DNA of 64,000 nt from Pseudoalteromonas prydzensis (GCF_001661495.1 NZ_BDDT01000017.1:1-64000); one strand, 5' to 3'; positions 33,576 to 43,354 are shown, counted from the stretch's first letter. The notes: generated by a model from the letters alone, not told the origin. A program made the numbers and translations.

Positions 33576-35345
33576 TTATTCGGCTGCTTTTTCAACAACG
33601 CTAATAGCAAGCTCTGACAATGAGTCTACATTCGCTTTACTTGGCGCGTTGGTTAATAAACATGACGCTTGCGTTGTTTTAGGGAAGGCAATAACGTCAC
33701 GGATGTTATCTGTGCCACAAAGTAACATTACTAAGCGGTCTAAACCAAATGCGAGTCCTGCATGTGGTGGTGTGCCGTACTTAAGTGCATCAAGTAAGAA
33801 ACCAAACTTATCTTGTTGCTCTTGCGCATCAATACCTAATATTCTAAAGGCCGCTTCTTGCATATCAGCATTATGAATACGGACCGAACCACCGCCAACT
33901 TCGTAGCCGTTTAATACCATGTCGTAGGCATCTGAAATAGCCGCTGCAGGGTTAGCTTCAAGCGCCTGAGCATCAATATCTTTTGGTGCAGTGAATGGGT
34001 GATGCACAGCGTGTAATGTGCCTTCGTCATCTTCTTCGAACATTGGGAAATCAACAACCCAAAGTGGTGCCCAGCTATTAAGGTTAGTGATCTCTAAATC
34101 AACACCAATCTTAAGGCGAAGTGCGCCCATCGCTTCATTTACTGTGTTGCACTTATCTGCACCGAATAAAATGATGTCACCAGTTTGTGCGTTAGTTCGC
34201 GCTAGTAGCTCATTGATCACTTCTTCATTTAAGAATTTAGCGATGGGTGATTGTACACCTTCAACACCAGCTGCACGGTCATTTACTTTCATCCATGCCA
34301 GCCCTTTCGCGCCGTAAATGCCGATGAATTTAGTGTAGTCATCTAGCTGCTTACGAGAAAGTGATGCGCCACCTGGTACAGTTAATACCGCAACACGGCC
34401 TTTTTCGTCATTTGCAGGACCTGAGAATACTTTAAACTCTACGTCTTTAACTAAATCAGCAACGTCAATCAGTTCCATAGGGTTACGTAAATCAGGCTTG
34501 TCTGAACCAAAACGACTCATCGCCTCTGCGTATGGCATGATTGGGAAATCACCTAAATCAACATTGAGTAATGATTTCCACATATCCGTGATCATCTTTT
34601 CAGTGATACCACGTACTTGATCAGAGCTCATGAATGAGGTCTCTAAATCGATTTGGGTAAATTCTGGTTGACGGTCAGCACGTAAATCTTCATCACGGAA
34701 ACATTTAACGATTTGGTAATAACGGTCAAAACCCGACATCATCAACAATTGTTTAAACAACTGTGGAGACTGTGGTAACGCGTAAAAGCTACCTTTATGT
34801 ACACGACTCGGTACTAAGTAATCACGTGCCCCTTCAGGTGTTGCTTTAGTGAGTACTGGCGTTTCGATATCTAAGAAACCATTTTCATCTAAAAAGCGAC
34901 GAACAAAGCTGCTCGCTTTTGCACGTAATTTAATACGGTCACTCATTTCTAAACGGCGAAGGTCTAGGTAACGGTATTTTAAACGACGCTCTTCAGAGTT
35001 TACTTGGTTAAAATCAAGCGGTAATGGCTCTGAACGGTTGATAATAGTTAAGCTAGTGCCTAAAATCTCAACTTCACCGGTGGCCATGTCTTTATTTACT
35101 TGGCTATCTGGGCGAGCACGTACAACACCTTTAAGCTGTACACAGAACTCTTGGCGTAATTTATTAGCAGTATCCATTAAGCCTTCAACTTCAGGATCGA
35201 ATACAACTTGTACTAAACCTTCTCTATCGCGTAAATCGACAAAAATTAGTCCACCAAGGTCACGTCGTTTATTGATCCAACCACATAATTCAACTTCTTG
35301 ATCTACGTGAGTTTTATTTAGCTGTCCGCAGTATATAGAGCGCAT
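33576..35345 (-). CDS. aspS: Aspartyl-tRNA synthetase
   Basis: Charges tRNA-Asp with aspartate. 589 residues, the bacterial-type enzyme: N-terminal OB-fold anticodon-binding domain (GWINKRRDLGGLIFVDLRDREG near 22-43), class II motif 2 around YYQIVKCFRDEDLRADRQPEFTQ near 211-233, the GAD insertion domain in the middle, and motif 3 GLAFGLDRLVMLL near 529-541. Length matches E. coli AspRS (590). The same window carries eight tRNA-Asp genes at 51770-52651. Confidence 0.98.
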   Translation of the reverse strand: MRSIYCGQLNKTHVDQEVELCGWINKRRDLGGLIFVDLRDREGLVQVVFDPEVEGLMDTANKLRQEFCVQLKGVVRARPDSQVNKDMATGEVEILGTSLTIINRSEPLPLDFNQVNSEERRLKYRYLDLRRLEMSDRIKLRAKASSFVRRFLDENGFLDIETPVLTKATPEGARDYLVPSRVHKGSFYALPQSPQLFKQLLMMSGFDRYYQIVKCFRDEDLRADRQPEFTQIDLETSFMSSDQVRGITEKMITDMWKSLLNVDLGDFPIMPYAEAMSRFGSDKPDLRNPMELIDVADLVKDVEFKVFSGPANDEKGRVAVLTVPGGASLSRKQLDDYTKFIGIYGAKGLAWMKVNDRAAGVEGVQSPIAKFLNEEVINELLARTNAQTGDIILFGADKCNTVNEAMGALRLKIGVDLEITNLNSWAPLWVVDFPMFEEDDEGTLHAVHHPFTAPKDIDAQALEANPAAAISDAYDMVLNGYEVGGGSVRIHNADMQEAAFRILGIDAQEQQDKFGFLLDALKYGTPPHAGLAFGLDRLVMLLCGTDNIRDVIAFPKTTQASCLLTNAPSKANVDSLSELAISVVEKAAE

Positions 35346-35449
35346 AGTATTCCTGTCAGTGTAAAGACTAATAGCCGCTTTCCCTAAGAATTTGACGTTT
35401 TTGGGGAGATAAAGCCACTATTTATAAATCATTTTAGGGGGAGCATTAT

Positions 35450-35520
35450 ACCCAAGTTACTTGAAAATGCGAGCACCGCAGCGCCCTGTGGGCATTCAAT
35501 TTTCAGTCGTTCTAGATATT
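35450..35520. repeat. Candidate intergenic repeat element
   Basis: Stretch beginning CCCAAGTTACTTGAAAATGC and ending near TTTTCAGTCGTTCTAG, with imperfect inverted ends TGAAAAT and ATTTTCA around a GC-rich core. It looks unlike the flanking sequence and like dispersed intergenic repeats of marine gammaproteobacteria. Only one copy is present in this window, so repeat status is unproven. Confidence 0.35.
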
Positions 35521-35559
35521 TGTTACACTTGCCAAAACACACAATTAGTTAGTCATTTT

Positions 35560-36408
35560 ATGTTGTATTTAGGGTGTCCGCAGTGGTCAAGTACCGCGTG
35601 GAAAGGCAATTTATTATCAAGTCACTGCAAAAATGCCGATATGCTGCACGAATACGCACAGGTGTTTAACTCCGTTGAAGGCAATACCAGCTTTTACGCC
35701 GACCCTAGTGTTGAATCATTAAATCGCTGGCGTGATGCTGTAGCCGATGACTTTAAATTTACCTTTAAATTTAATCGCCGTTTTAGCCATGAATTACAAC
35801 TAACTAATATTGATGATGAGTTAACAGCGTGGTTTAACTTGTTTGAACCAATACTGCCAAGCGTTGGGCAAATTATGTTGCAGCTGCCTAGCAGCTTTAG
35901 CCCACAGCAATTACCTTTGCTGGCGCAATTTATTGCAAAACTGCCTACAGGTTTAAATTATGGCGTTGAAGTGCGCCATCCTGAGTTTTTCAAAAAAGGC
36001 GCGGCGGAAATTGCGTTAAACCAGCTACTAATTGCAAACAACATCAACCGAATAGCCATGGATACCCGCGCTCTGTTTGCAGTAAAACCTAACACTGCGG
36101 CACTTATCGATGCACAGCAGAAAAAGCCTCACCTACCCGTACATGCAATTGCAACAGGCGGTCAACCTATGGCTCGCTTTGTAATTGCCGATTTAGAGCA
36201 CGATTATAAAAGTTATTACCAACCTTGGCTTAAAAAAGTAAAACAATGGCTTGATGAAGGTAAGCACCCGTATGTATTTTTTCATACCGCAGATAACCGC
36301 CAAGCCCCTTTGTTAGCGCGGGCATTTTGTGAAGATTTAGGTTACGATCATCCAGTACTTAACCCTTTTACTGGTGAGAAAGAAGCCAGCCAAGCAAGTT
36401 TATTTTGA
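35560..36408 (+). CDS. yecE: DUF72 family protein (YecE-like)
   Basis: 282 residues with a TIM-barrel-like fold of the DUF72 family. N-terminal LYLGCPQWSSTAWKG (residues 2-16) aligns with the start of E. coli YecE, followed by VFNSVEGNTSFYADP near 36-50 and a late HTADNRQAPLLAR motif near 248-260. I chose the ATG at 35560 because the family starts there; the ribosome site is weak. A longer reading back to 35461 would include the repeat-like intergenic element. No enzymatic activity is known for the family. Confidence 0.87.
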   Translation: MLYLGCPQWSSTAWKGNLLSSHCKNADMLHEYAQVFNSVEGNTSFYADPSVESLNRWRDAVADDFKFTFKFNRRFSHELQLTNIDDELTAWFNLFEPILPSVGQIMLQLPSSFSPQQLPLLAQFIAKLPTGLNYGVEVRHPEFFKKGAAEIALNQLLIANNINRIAMDTRALFAVKPNTAALIDAQQKKPHLPVHAIATGGQPMARFVIADLEHDYKSYYQPWLKKVKQWLDEGKHPYVFFHTADNRQAPLLARAFCEDLGYDHPVLNPFTGEKEASQASLF

Positions 36409-36446
36409 ATTCCGCTAAAATATAATTAACAACAAGAAGTAATTGA

Positions 36447-36947
36447 ATGAGTGATTTTAAACGCTATTTTACTGGCTACCCAGAGCAAATTATAAGCCAA
36501 GTAATACAGCTTATTGATAATGATAAACACGGCGCATATTTAATTAAAAAATACCCACATGCCCACACTATCAGCAGTGACAAGTCGTTATACTCATACG
36601 CCACTGAGCTTAAAAAACGCTATTTAAAAAATGCCCCGCCGTTTGGCCGCGCCGCGTTTAAAAAGCAAAGTGACATGGTCACTAATGCACTCGGCACGCA
36701 CACCTACCGTATGCAAGGCAAAACCCGCAAACATGACCTAGCTATTAACAGTGATTTGCTGTGCGCCCCCGAGGAATTATTAAAAGCACTCGTGGTTCAC
36801 GAACTCGCCCACTTTAAAGAAAAAGACCATAACAAAAGTTTTTATCAGTTATGTTGCCACATGGAGCCGCAGTATCATCAGCTCGAATTAGATTTACGGA
36901 TATTTTGTGTGTTAGTCACGCAAGGGAAAAACCCATATTTAAAGTAA
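36447..36947 (+). CDS. YgjP-like metallopeptidase-domain protein
   Basis: 166 residues of the DUF45/YgjP-like zinc-peptidase family. The zinc motif HELAHFKEKDHNKSF near residues 113-127 gives HExxH plus the downstream His, and the C-terminal helix follows. Charged, cytoplasmic, no signal peptide. It follows the DUF72 gene by 38 bp and may be co-transcribed with it. Substrate unknown. Confidence 0.87.
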   Translation: MSDFKRYFTGYPEQIISQVIQLIDNDKHGAYLIKKYPHAHTISSDKSLYSYATELKKRYLKNAPPFGRAAFKKQSDMVTNALGTHTYRMQGKTRKHDLAINSDLLCAPEELLKALVVHELAHFKEKDHNKSFYQLCCHMEPQYHQLELDLRIFCVLVTQGKNPYLK

Positions 36948-37005
36948 CTGTAATTACCTGACAACAGAAAATGACAGCTGCTTTGATAGAGACTAATGAG
37001 TAATC

Positions 37006-38019
37006 CTATTCAGTCACTGTAAACTTAGTTAAACCAATCAGCTGGCCAGATTCGGTAACAACGTGTACTTGCCATTTACCAACAGAGTTGGCTGGGAAGT
37101 TTACTTTATGTGTCCATGCTCTGTAGCCTTGCTCTCGCCCACCACTAATATTTAATGCAATACGATCAACCTCTTTATTGTTAAGTAGCCAAACATGAAA
37201 TACTTTTTCATTTAACCCTCTTGGCGCTTTAACCGCAGTCCAAGTATACAAACCTTGCTGATGCAATGAATTAGCATCTACATGCTTAATACTGCCAACA
37301 GGCTTACGCTGCTCTACATCAACCTGATGCGATAAAGTAATGTCGGTTAAACGCAGTGCTGCAGGTGGCACCCAACTACGTAGCTGCCATAAACCGGCAC
37401 TTAAAACACCCAGCAATAAAACCAATAGAGGGAAACGCCACCATTTGGCGTTAGGCATTAAGTTACCTAAGCTAGGAATGGTAAAAATAATGGCGGTGAT
37501 CAAGGCTATCTCTAAGCTTTGGCTAGTCGTGAGGTTAAGTAAAATTGGCAAAGTGACTAAAATAACCACAAACAATGCAAAGTTATGAAATACGGTAAAG
37601 AGAATACTGTGTTTAGCTAATTTTTTATAATACAGCGGATCAACAACCGATATAAACGCACAGAGAATAATTAAGGATGTAAAAATAGCTTGCGGATGAT
37701 TCCAAGAAGTCACCGCGAGAAAAAATGGCAATGCAAAAAATAGGCTTTCTTGTTGCACCATTTGCAGGGCAAAACGCATAAAATTGGGAGAAACAGTCAC
37801 ACCAAAGCGCTGCTCTACTTTATCGCGCAACCAGTTATCAACAATCAACCATAGCCAACTAACTAACAGCAGTATGGCAATAATTTGTGAAAATGATTCT
37901 TTACGCTCAACCAACACATAACTTGCTACACCGCTACAAAACGCAAAAACCGCCAATAAACCTGGCCGCTGCTGCATCATAATTATAAATTTTGTGATTA
38001 AATTCTTAAAATAGCTCAT
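37006..38019 (-). CDS. DUF5924/DUF2914 membrane protein
   Basis: 337 residues. The N-terminal two-thirds has about seven or eight membrane spans (residues 15-215). The C-terminal 110 residues are soluble and should be periplasmic: a beta-rich DUF2914 domain with TWTAVKAPRGLNEKVFHVWL near 252-271 and VGKWQVHVVTESGQLIGL near 312-329. The combined architecture is common in gammaproteobacteria but uncharacterised. It is transcribed alone. Confidence 0.83.
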   Translation of the reverse strand: MSYFKNLITKFIIMMQQRPGLLAVFAFCSGVASYVLVERKESFSQIIAILLLVSWLWLIVDNWLRDKVEQRFGVTVSPNFMRFALQMVQQESLFFALPFFLAVTSWNHPQAIFTSLIILCAFISVVDPLYYKKLAKHSILFTVFHNFALFVVILVTLPILLNLTTSQSLEIALITAIIFTIPSLGNLMPNAKWWRFPLLVLLLGVLSAGLWQLRSWVPPAALRLTDITLSHQVDVEQRKPVGSIKHVDANSLHQQGLYTWTAVKAPRGLNEKVFHVWLLNNKEVDRIALNISGGREQGYRAWTHKVNFPANSVGKWQVHVVTESGQLIGLTKFTVTE

Positions 38020-38145
38020 TCAGTAGAAGATCCGCATAAGTCTGTATAATTGCAGTGTTAAAGCCACCAGCCCTGTATCTTAATATATGCATGAAAGCTT
38101 TACACTTTTTGTTGTGAAAATTAACTAATAAACAAATACCGCTAG

Positions 38146-39036
38146 TTAGCGATAACTACGCGAGATCTCTTCACTCACCCAATGCAGCAATTGTTTTATT
38201 GCTTTTGAAAGCACCTGATTTTGCCGCACAATATACCCTAAGCTGGTAGTCGGAAATTGTGGTAAAGCGGTCACTGTGGTGGTTAAATTTGCTTTACTGC
38301 GCAGGGAAAACTCCGGCACGATGGCAACGCCAAAGCCCGCTTCGGCCCAATCAATTTGTGCATCCACACTGCCCACTTCCATTACCCGATAATTTGGTAA
38401 ATTTAAAGACGGCAATGCACTATCGAGTAACTCGCGCGTACGCGTATCATGGCCGAGCAAAATTAAGGTTGGTGGCTCAGTCAGCGTTATAGTGTTGTTA
38501 TTTTTAGCTTGCTGCCATAGCTGTAAATGATTACCCAGCGCACACCATTTTATTTGCTGTAATTGCGTAAAATGCAGTGGTTCACTTTCTTTTTGAGCAA
38601 TCACAAAGCCAAGATCCGCCTCCGCACTTTTAACCAACGCCGATGCTTGTGAAGACGTTGTATTGAGCAAAGTAAAATCAATGCCTGGAAACTGGCGCTT
38701 AAATAGCTGAAACGGTTCAATCAACAATAAACGAGAAATAATATCACTGGCGGCAATTGTCAGTGTGCCTTGGCGAAGGTCATTAATCGCATTTAAGTCA
38801 GATTGGCAGACCTGTAATTCCCATAAGGTTTTTTGGCCTGACTCCAATAGCCGTAACCCAGCCTGAGTGAGGCTAAACGGATTACGTTCAATCAATTTTA
38901 CCCGCGTCATTTTTTCTAACTGTTTAATATGCAAACTAACATTGGGCTGTGTCATATGCAGCACATTAGCTGTTTTACCAAAGTGCTTTAATTCAGCTAA
39001 TGTGACGAAGGTTTTTAACCACTGAATATCTAACAC
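38146..39036 (-). CDS. LysR-family transcriptional regulator
   Basis: 296 residues. The N-terminal winged helix-turn-helix (1-60) shows FVTLAELKHFGKTANVLHMTQPNVSLHIKQLE; the C-terminal 200 residues form the periplasmic-binding-protein-like effector domain. It starts with GTG (AAGG 8 nt upstream). It is divergent from the purA paralogue with 122 bp between them, the usual arrangement of a LysR regulator and its target, so control of that gene by a purine-related effector is a reasonable inference. Confidence 0.93.
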   Translation of the reverse strand: MLDIQWLKTFVTLAELKHFGKTANVLHMTQPNVSLHIKQLEKMTRVKLIERNPFSLTQAGLRLLESGQKTLWELQVCQSDLNAINDLRQGTLTIAASDIISRLLLIEPFQLFKRQFPGIDFTLLNTTSSQASALVKSAEADLGFVIAQKESEPLHFTQLQQIKWCALGNHLQLWQQAKNNNTITLTEPPTLILLGHDTRTRELLDSALPSLNLPNYRVMEVGSVDAQIDWAEAGFGVAIVPEFSLRSKANLTTTVTALPQFPTTSLGYIVRQNQVLSKAIKQLLHWVSEEISRSYR

Positions 39037-39158
39037 CTTGATGACCTTAATTATCTAAAATCGATATGAAATTCTTATCAGGATAATAATTATAATTAAT
39101 TTCTCTTATTTAGATAGAGGGCATACCATATTCATTCAATCAATTTGGAGAGTAAATT

Positions 39159-40415
39159 ATGCCGTCAATTGTTGTTGTAGGTGCAAACTGGGGTGATGAA
39201 GGCAAAGGCCGCATCGTCGATTTTCTAGCTGAGAACGCATCTGCGAGCATTCGCTTTCAAGGTGGTAACAACGCCGGACATACCGTTGTAAATGAGTTTG
39301 GTACGTTTAAACTACACCAATTACCAAGCGGTATTTTTAATCCAGATTGTATTGCCGTACTTGGCCCCGGTATGGTGATAAGTCCTGGCGCATTAAGCGA
39401 AGAAATCGCTGAAGTTAAAGCAGCTGGCGTTAAGGTAAAATTATGTATTTCTGATCGTGCAACCCTGTGCTTGCCGTTACACGCACTTGAAGACACACTT
39501 GAAGAAGTACGTTTAGGTGACGCCGCTTACGGCTCTACCCGCCAAGGAATTGCCCCAGCATACGGCGATCGCGTAATGAAAAAAGGCATTTTAGTTGGTT
39601 GGTTAAATCAACCTGAGGTTTTATTAGAGCGCATTCAATTTATGCTTGATTGGAAAATGCCACAGCTAAAAGCCCTTTACCCTAGCTGTGATTATTCACA
39701 AACAGCAGAACAAATAACTGAGTGGCTATTAGAGGTCACTGCTCCGTGGCGTGCATTTATCTGTAATGTCACAGAGCCTTTAAAAGCGCTGCAACAGCAA
39801 GATGCCAACTTATTATTTGAAGCGCAACTAGGCGCAGGCCGCGATTTAGTGTATGGCGAATACCCTTATACTACCTCTTCAAACGTAACCGCCGCTTATG
39901 CAGGGATTGGCAGCGGATTACCAGCTTTGCGCCCTGAGCGTGTTATCGCGGTGGCAAAATCGTTTAGTTCATCTGTTGGCACTGGCACACTGGTTACCGC
40001 AATGGCAGAGCAAGATAATTTTCGCGAAAGCGCCAACGAGTACGGTGCTGTGACAGGTCGCCCTCGTGATATGGGGTATTTTGATGCGGTTGCCACCCGT
40101 AATGGCGTTGAATTACAAGCAGCCACTGAAATTGCATTAACCAAAATTGATTGCTTATCTGGCATGAAAGATTTAAAAATCTGTGTTGGCTATGCAGGCG
40201 ATCACAGCGAAAACCCTATTTGGCCACAAACAGCCGCTTTAACGCCAATATATGAAAGTATGCCAGCGTGGGATGAAGATATTACCGGTTGTCGTACCTT
40301 TGACAGTCTACCTGCGGCTGCTCAGCACTATGTTGAACGCATCGAAGCACTGATGGGCATACCTGTGAGTATGGTATCTGTAGGCCCTGAGCGTGAGCAA
40401 ATGATCATCCGCTAA
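39159..40415 (+). CDS. Adenylosuccinate synthetase paralogue (divergent PurA)
   Basis: 418 residues related to PurA, which joins IMP and aspartate using GTP. The P-loop-like WGDEGKG with catalytic D13, and H41 in NNAGHT, match E. coli numbering exactly. Later motifs are PurA-like but diverged: GSTRQGIAPAY for GTTGRGIGPAY, LGAGRDLVYGEYPYTTSSN for QGTLLDIDHGTYPFVTSSN, TGRPRDMGYFDAV for TGRRRRTGWLDAV, and LTKID conserved. Proteobacteria normally carry the main purA elsewhere, so this is probably a second, specialised copy. Retained D13 argues against PurZ. GGAG lies upstream of the ATG; a LysR gene is divergent. Confidence 0.88.
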   Translation: MPSIVVVGANWGDEGKGRIVDFLAENASASIRFQGGNNAGHTVVNEFGTFKLHQLPSGIFNPDCIAVLGPGMVISPGALSEEIAEVKAAGVKVKLCISDRATLCLPLHALEDTLEEVRLGDAAYGSTRQGIAPAYGDRVMKKGILVGWLNQPEVLLERIQFMLDWKMPQLKALYPSCDYSQTAEQITEWLLEVTAPWRAFICNVTEPLKALQQQDANLLFEAQLGAGRDLVYGEYPYTTSSNVTAAYAGIGSGLPALRPERVIAVAKSFSSSVGTGTLVTAMAEQDNFRESANEYGAVTGRPRDMGYFDAVATRNGVELQAATEIALTKIDCLSGMKDLKICVGYAGDHSENPIWPQTAALTPIYESMPAWDEDITGCRTFDSLPAAAQHYVERIEALMGIPVSMVSVGPEREQMIIR

Positions 40416-40542
40416 TCACTCAGCTTAATCCAAGTGGTTAAATAAACGGCTTGGATAACATTCATTATCGCTAACATTGCTCAGATCTTAGATTTATCAG
40501 CGGTAGTTTAAATATTTTGCTAAACCGTAATAATCCGATACA

Positions 40543-40577
40543 CAAAAAAAGCGCAAGATACACTCGCGCTTTTTTGT
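40543..40577 (+). terminator. Bidirectional Rho-independent terminator
   Basis: AAAAAAGCGC and GCGCTTTTTT arms around a 12-nt loop between the convergent purA paralogue and DUF3334 gene. Confidence 0.85.
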
Positions 40578-40612
40578 TTTCCTTAAAACTTACAGCTTTA
40601 AAGCTCGTGACT

Positions 40613-41299
40613 TTACAAACCAAGCTCGGCCATAAAATCATCATCTGCATCACTGGCTTTTGCATCGTCCGCAGCTTTTTGTTTTTCCGCTTTATGCTTC
40701 GCTTCGTTTTCAATAATGTCATCAGGGTCTACCGCTTCAACAATATCAAAGTCGTGCAGCTTGATGAACTCAGTTTTATCCATCGCTAATTCTAAATAAA
40801 AGATGTTTTGTTTACTGGTGGTAAAAGTCACGCGGCGTGCTTGTGGTCTATCCATCGTGGTATCAACCGATATTTGCACTTGCTTATTAATCGCCATCAT
40901 TTTTGGCTGATTTTGAGTAATTGAGGTGTGTAGCTGCTCGCGTACTTTTGAGGTGAAATCACCGACGATTTGATTCATCAATTCACCCAGTACATTTGAC
41001 ACGTCGTCCGACATGTGACTATGCGCAAGCTCTTCTTCAGGCATACCCATGCTGCGCATATAATCGTGATAAATTTCCATGGCAGCTTGCGAAGTAAAGT
41101 TAGTAATTACTAATCCAGTAAAACCACCATCAAACAAAACAAAGCAGCCAATATCTGGTCGCATGCAGGTACGGGTGATCTTTTGTACCATGGCTGAATA
41201 GCTAATATCATTACCACTAGCCGACGACAAAACCCCCGTTACAGAATGACACAGGGTTGCCAATATATCATCAGTACTAATTACTTTACTTTTAGTCAT
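40613..41299 (-). CDS. DUF3334 family protein
   Basis: 228 residues, soluble. It corresponds to DUF3334, found in marine gammaproteobacteria. The central region (MSDDVSNVLGELMNQIVGDFTSKVREQL, about 95-122) resembles the CheX/CheC-type phosphatase helix (E-x3-N), hinting at a link with chemotaxis or two-component signalling; this is inference. The C-terminus is acidic and Ala/Asp-rich. The ATG at 41299 has AGAGA 7 nt upstream, preferred over the start at 41341. Divergent from cmoA. Confidence 0.82.
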   Translation of the reverse strand: MTKSKVISTDDILATLCHSVTGVLSSASGNDISYSAMVQKITRTCMRPDIGCFVLFDGGFTGLVITNFTSQAAMEIYHDYMRSMGMPEEELAHSHMSDDVSNVLGELMNQIVGDFTSKVREQLHTSITQNQPKMMAINKQVQISVDTTMDRPQARRVTFTTSKQNIFYLELAMDKTEFIKLHDFDIVEAVDPDDIIENEAKHKAEKQKAADDAKASDADDDFMAELGL

Positions 41300-41416
41300 T
41301 AAACGTCTCTTTTTATACTTGTTATTCATTATTCTAGCCAAGCTACTGAAATTATCACTGACTATCCAGCATAAAATGCTAAAATAGCCCTATTATTTTT
41401 TAAAGAGACTGTTTGT

Positions 41417-42142
41417 GTGACGGTAAAAGACAGCATATATGCCACAGAGCAAGCGGTTAAAGACTTTAGCTTTGACCAACACGTAGTAGAAGTTTTCCCC
41501 GATATGATCCAGCGCTCAGTGCCGGGTTACGCCACCATCGTAAGTACCATGGGTAAATTAGCGGGTGAATACGCGCAAAGTAACTCTAACCTCTATGATT
41601 TAGGCTGCTCGCTTGGTGCAGTAACATTAAGTATGCGTCGTAATATTCGCACTGATAATTGTCATATTATCGCGGTTGATAACTCCGAAGCCATGGTTGA
41701 GCGCTGTAAATTACATTTACAAGGTTTTCGCTCAGAAGTACCTGTTACTGTGACCCTTGGGGATATTAACGAGCTTAATATTGAAAATGCCTCAGTGGTA
41801 GCGATGAACTTTACATTACAGTTTATACCTCCTGCACAGCGTCTCGCGGTACTTGAAAAAATATACGCCAATTTAAAACCTGGCGGTGTACTGCTATTAA
41901 GTGAAAAAATCAAAGGTGAAAACGAGCAATGCGACAATTTGCTGATTGATTTACACCATGATTTTAAACGCCACAATGGCTATTCAGAATTAGAAATTAG
42001 CCAAAAACGCACCGCCATTGAAAACGTTATGCGCCCAGATACGTTAAACACTCACCTTACTCGCCTTACTGATATTGGCTTTAGTCAAACCCAAGTGTGG
42101 TATCAGTGTTTTAACTTTTGCTCGTTGGTAGCAATTAAGTAA
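41417..42142 (+). CDS. cmoA: Carboxy-S-adenosyl-L-methionine synthase
   Basis: Makes carboxy-SAM from SAM and prephenate, the donor for the wobble uridine 5-oxyacetic acid modification of tRNA. The 241 residues contain the class I methyltransferase motif LYDLGCSLGAVTLSMRR near 60-76, and VAMNFTLQFIPPAQR near 133-147 as in CmoA. Starts with GTG, with AAAGAGA upstream. cmoB follows after 15 nt, the conserved pair for the same pathway. Confidence 0.96.
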   Translation: MTVKDSIYATEQAVKDFSFDQHVVEVFPDMIQRSVPGYATIVSTMGKLAGEYAQSNSNLYDLGCSLGAVTLSMRRNIRTDNCHIIAVDNSEAMVERCKLHLQGFRSEVPVTVTLGDINELNIENASVVAMNFTLQFIPPAQRLAVLEKIYANLKPGGVLLLSEKIKGENEQCDNLLIDLHHDFKRHNGYSELEISQKRTAIENVMRPDTLNTHLTRLTDIGFSQTQVWYQCFNFCSLVAIK

Positions 42143-42157
42143 TTTAGGAAATATGCA

Positions 42158-43126
42158 ATGTCTTTATGGTTTAACCAATTTTACGCCGCTATCGCACAAA
42201 GCCCACTGAGCCACTGGCTGGAAACACTGCCTAGCCAATTAAAACACTGGCAAAATGAGGCCAGCCACGGCGATTTACCGAAATGGCAGAAAGTGCTAAA
42301 AAACTTGCCTGAAGTGGCGACCAAACACGTCAATATTATCGACAAAGTTGAAATTGGCGCCCCTGGCGAAATGACTAAAGGGGAGCAAAAGCAAACCATC
42401 CATCTATTAAAGCGCATGATGCCATGGCGTAAAGGCCCATTTAGTGTGCACGGTATTGAAATTGATACCGAGTGGCGCAGCGATTGGAAATGGGATCGCC
42501 TGTTACCACATATTGAACCGTTAAAAGGCCGCACAGTGTTAGATATTGGTTGTGGCTCTGGTTATCACTTATGGCGGATGCGCGGTGAAGGCGCTGAGTT
42601 TGTGGTTGGTATTGATCCGTCTGATTTATTTTTATGTCAATTTCAGGCCATTAAACATTTTAACCCAGACGAAAACGTACACTTGTTACCGCTAGGCGTT
42701 GAAGCCCTGCCAGAGCTAAAAGCATTTGATACAGTGTTTTCTATGGGGGTACTTTATCACCGTCGCTCCCCTATCGACTTTTTGGCGCAATTAAAAGCGC
42801 AACTTCGCCCAGGGGGTGAGTTAGTGCTTGAAACCTTAGTCATTGAAGGCGACGAAAACACCGTACTCGTGCCCACGGATCGTTATGCCAAAATGCGTAA
42901 CGTATGGTTTATTCCAAGCACAGCCGCACTTAAGCTTTGGATGGAACGCGTGGGCTTTAAAGATGTACAAGTAAAGGACTGTGCAATCACCACACTTGAA
43001 GAGCAGCGAAAATCAGACTGGATGGAAAACGAGTCCCTGAGCGACTTTTTAGATCCAGACGATACCAGTAAAACGATTGAAGGATACCCTGCACCACTTC
43101 GCGCTATATTAACGGCAAAGGCTTAG
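42158..43126 (+). CDS. cmoB: tRNA U34 carboxymethyltransferase
   Basis: Transfers the carboxymethyl group of carboxy-SAM to 5-hydroxyuridine at position 34 of tRNAs, giving cmo5U and wider wobble reading. 322 residues, with the SAM site VLDIGCGSGYHLWRMRGEGA near 127-146 and the family-specific DTEWRSDWKWDRL near 103-115. The second gene of the cmoA-cmoB operon; no strong terminator follows, only a hairpin at 43152-43183. Confidence 0.97.
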   Translation: MSLWFNQFYAAIAQSPLSHWLETLPSQLKHWQNEASHGDLPKWQKVLKNLPEVATKHVNIIDKVEIGAPGEMTKGEQKQTIHLLKRMMPWRKGPFSVHGIEIDTEWRSDWKWDRLLPHIEPLKGRTVLDIGCGSGYHLWRMRGEGAEFVVGIDPSDLFLCQFQAIKHFNPDENVHLLPLGVEALPELKAFDTVFSMGVLYHRRSPIDFLAQLKAQLRPGGELVLETLVIEGDENTVLVPTDRYAKMRNVWFIPSTAALKLWMERVGFKDVQVKDCAITTLEEQRKSDWMENESLSDFLDPDDTSKTIEGYPAPLRAILTAKA

Positions 43127-43151
43127 GCTCTATAAATTTTAAACCACTGCA

Positions 43152-43183
43152 CTTTAGCGTCGAGGTAATCATCGACGCTAAAA
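43152..43183. repeat. Inverted repeat downstream of cmoB
   Basis: TTTAGCGTCGA and TCGACGCTAAA form a perfect 11-bp stem with an 8-nt loop, 26 bp after cmoB. No T-run follows on the plus strand, so it may be an inefficient terminator or an mRNA-stabilising hairpin. Confidence 0.45.
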
Positions 43184-43354
43184 CAGTCACCTATAACCTA
43201 TTCCCTAGCGCCTTTATCTCATTATACGGACAAGTGTCCTTGTCAATACCGTTAAAGTTATATTTGAACTAGCCGCGACCTTGCAATTGTTGTAAAATAC
43301 GCGCGTTTCTAAGCATACACATGCAAAACCATGCAACTTTTTTGAGGAAATCCT

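Noticed and set aside
39159..40415. PurZ (diaminopurine synthesis) and hence a phage remnant
   Set aside because: Catalytic D13 of PurA is present, and no phage genes surround it.
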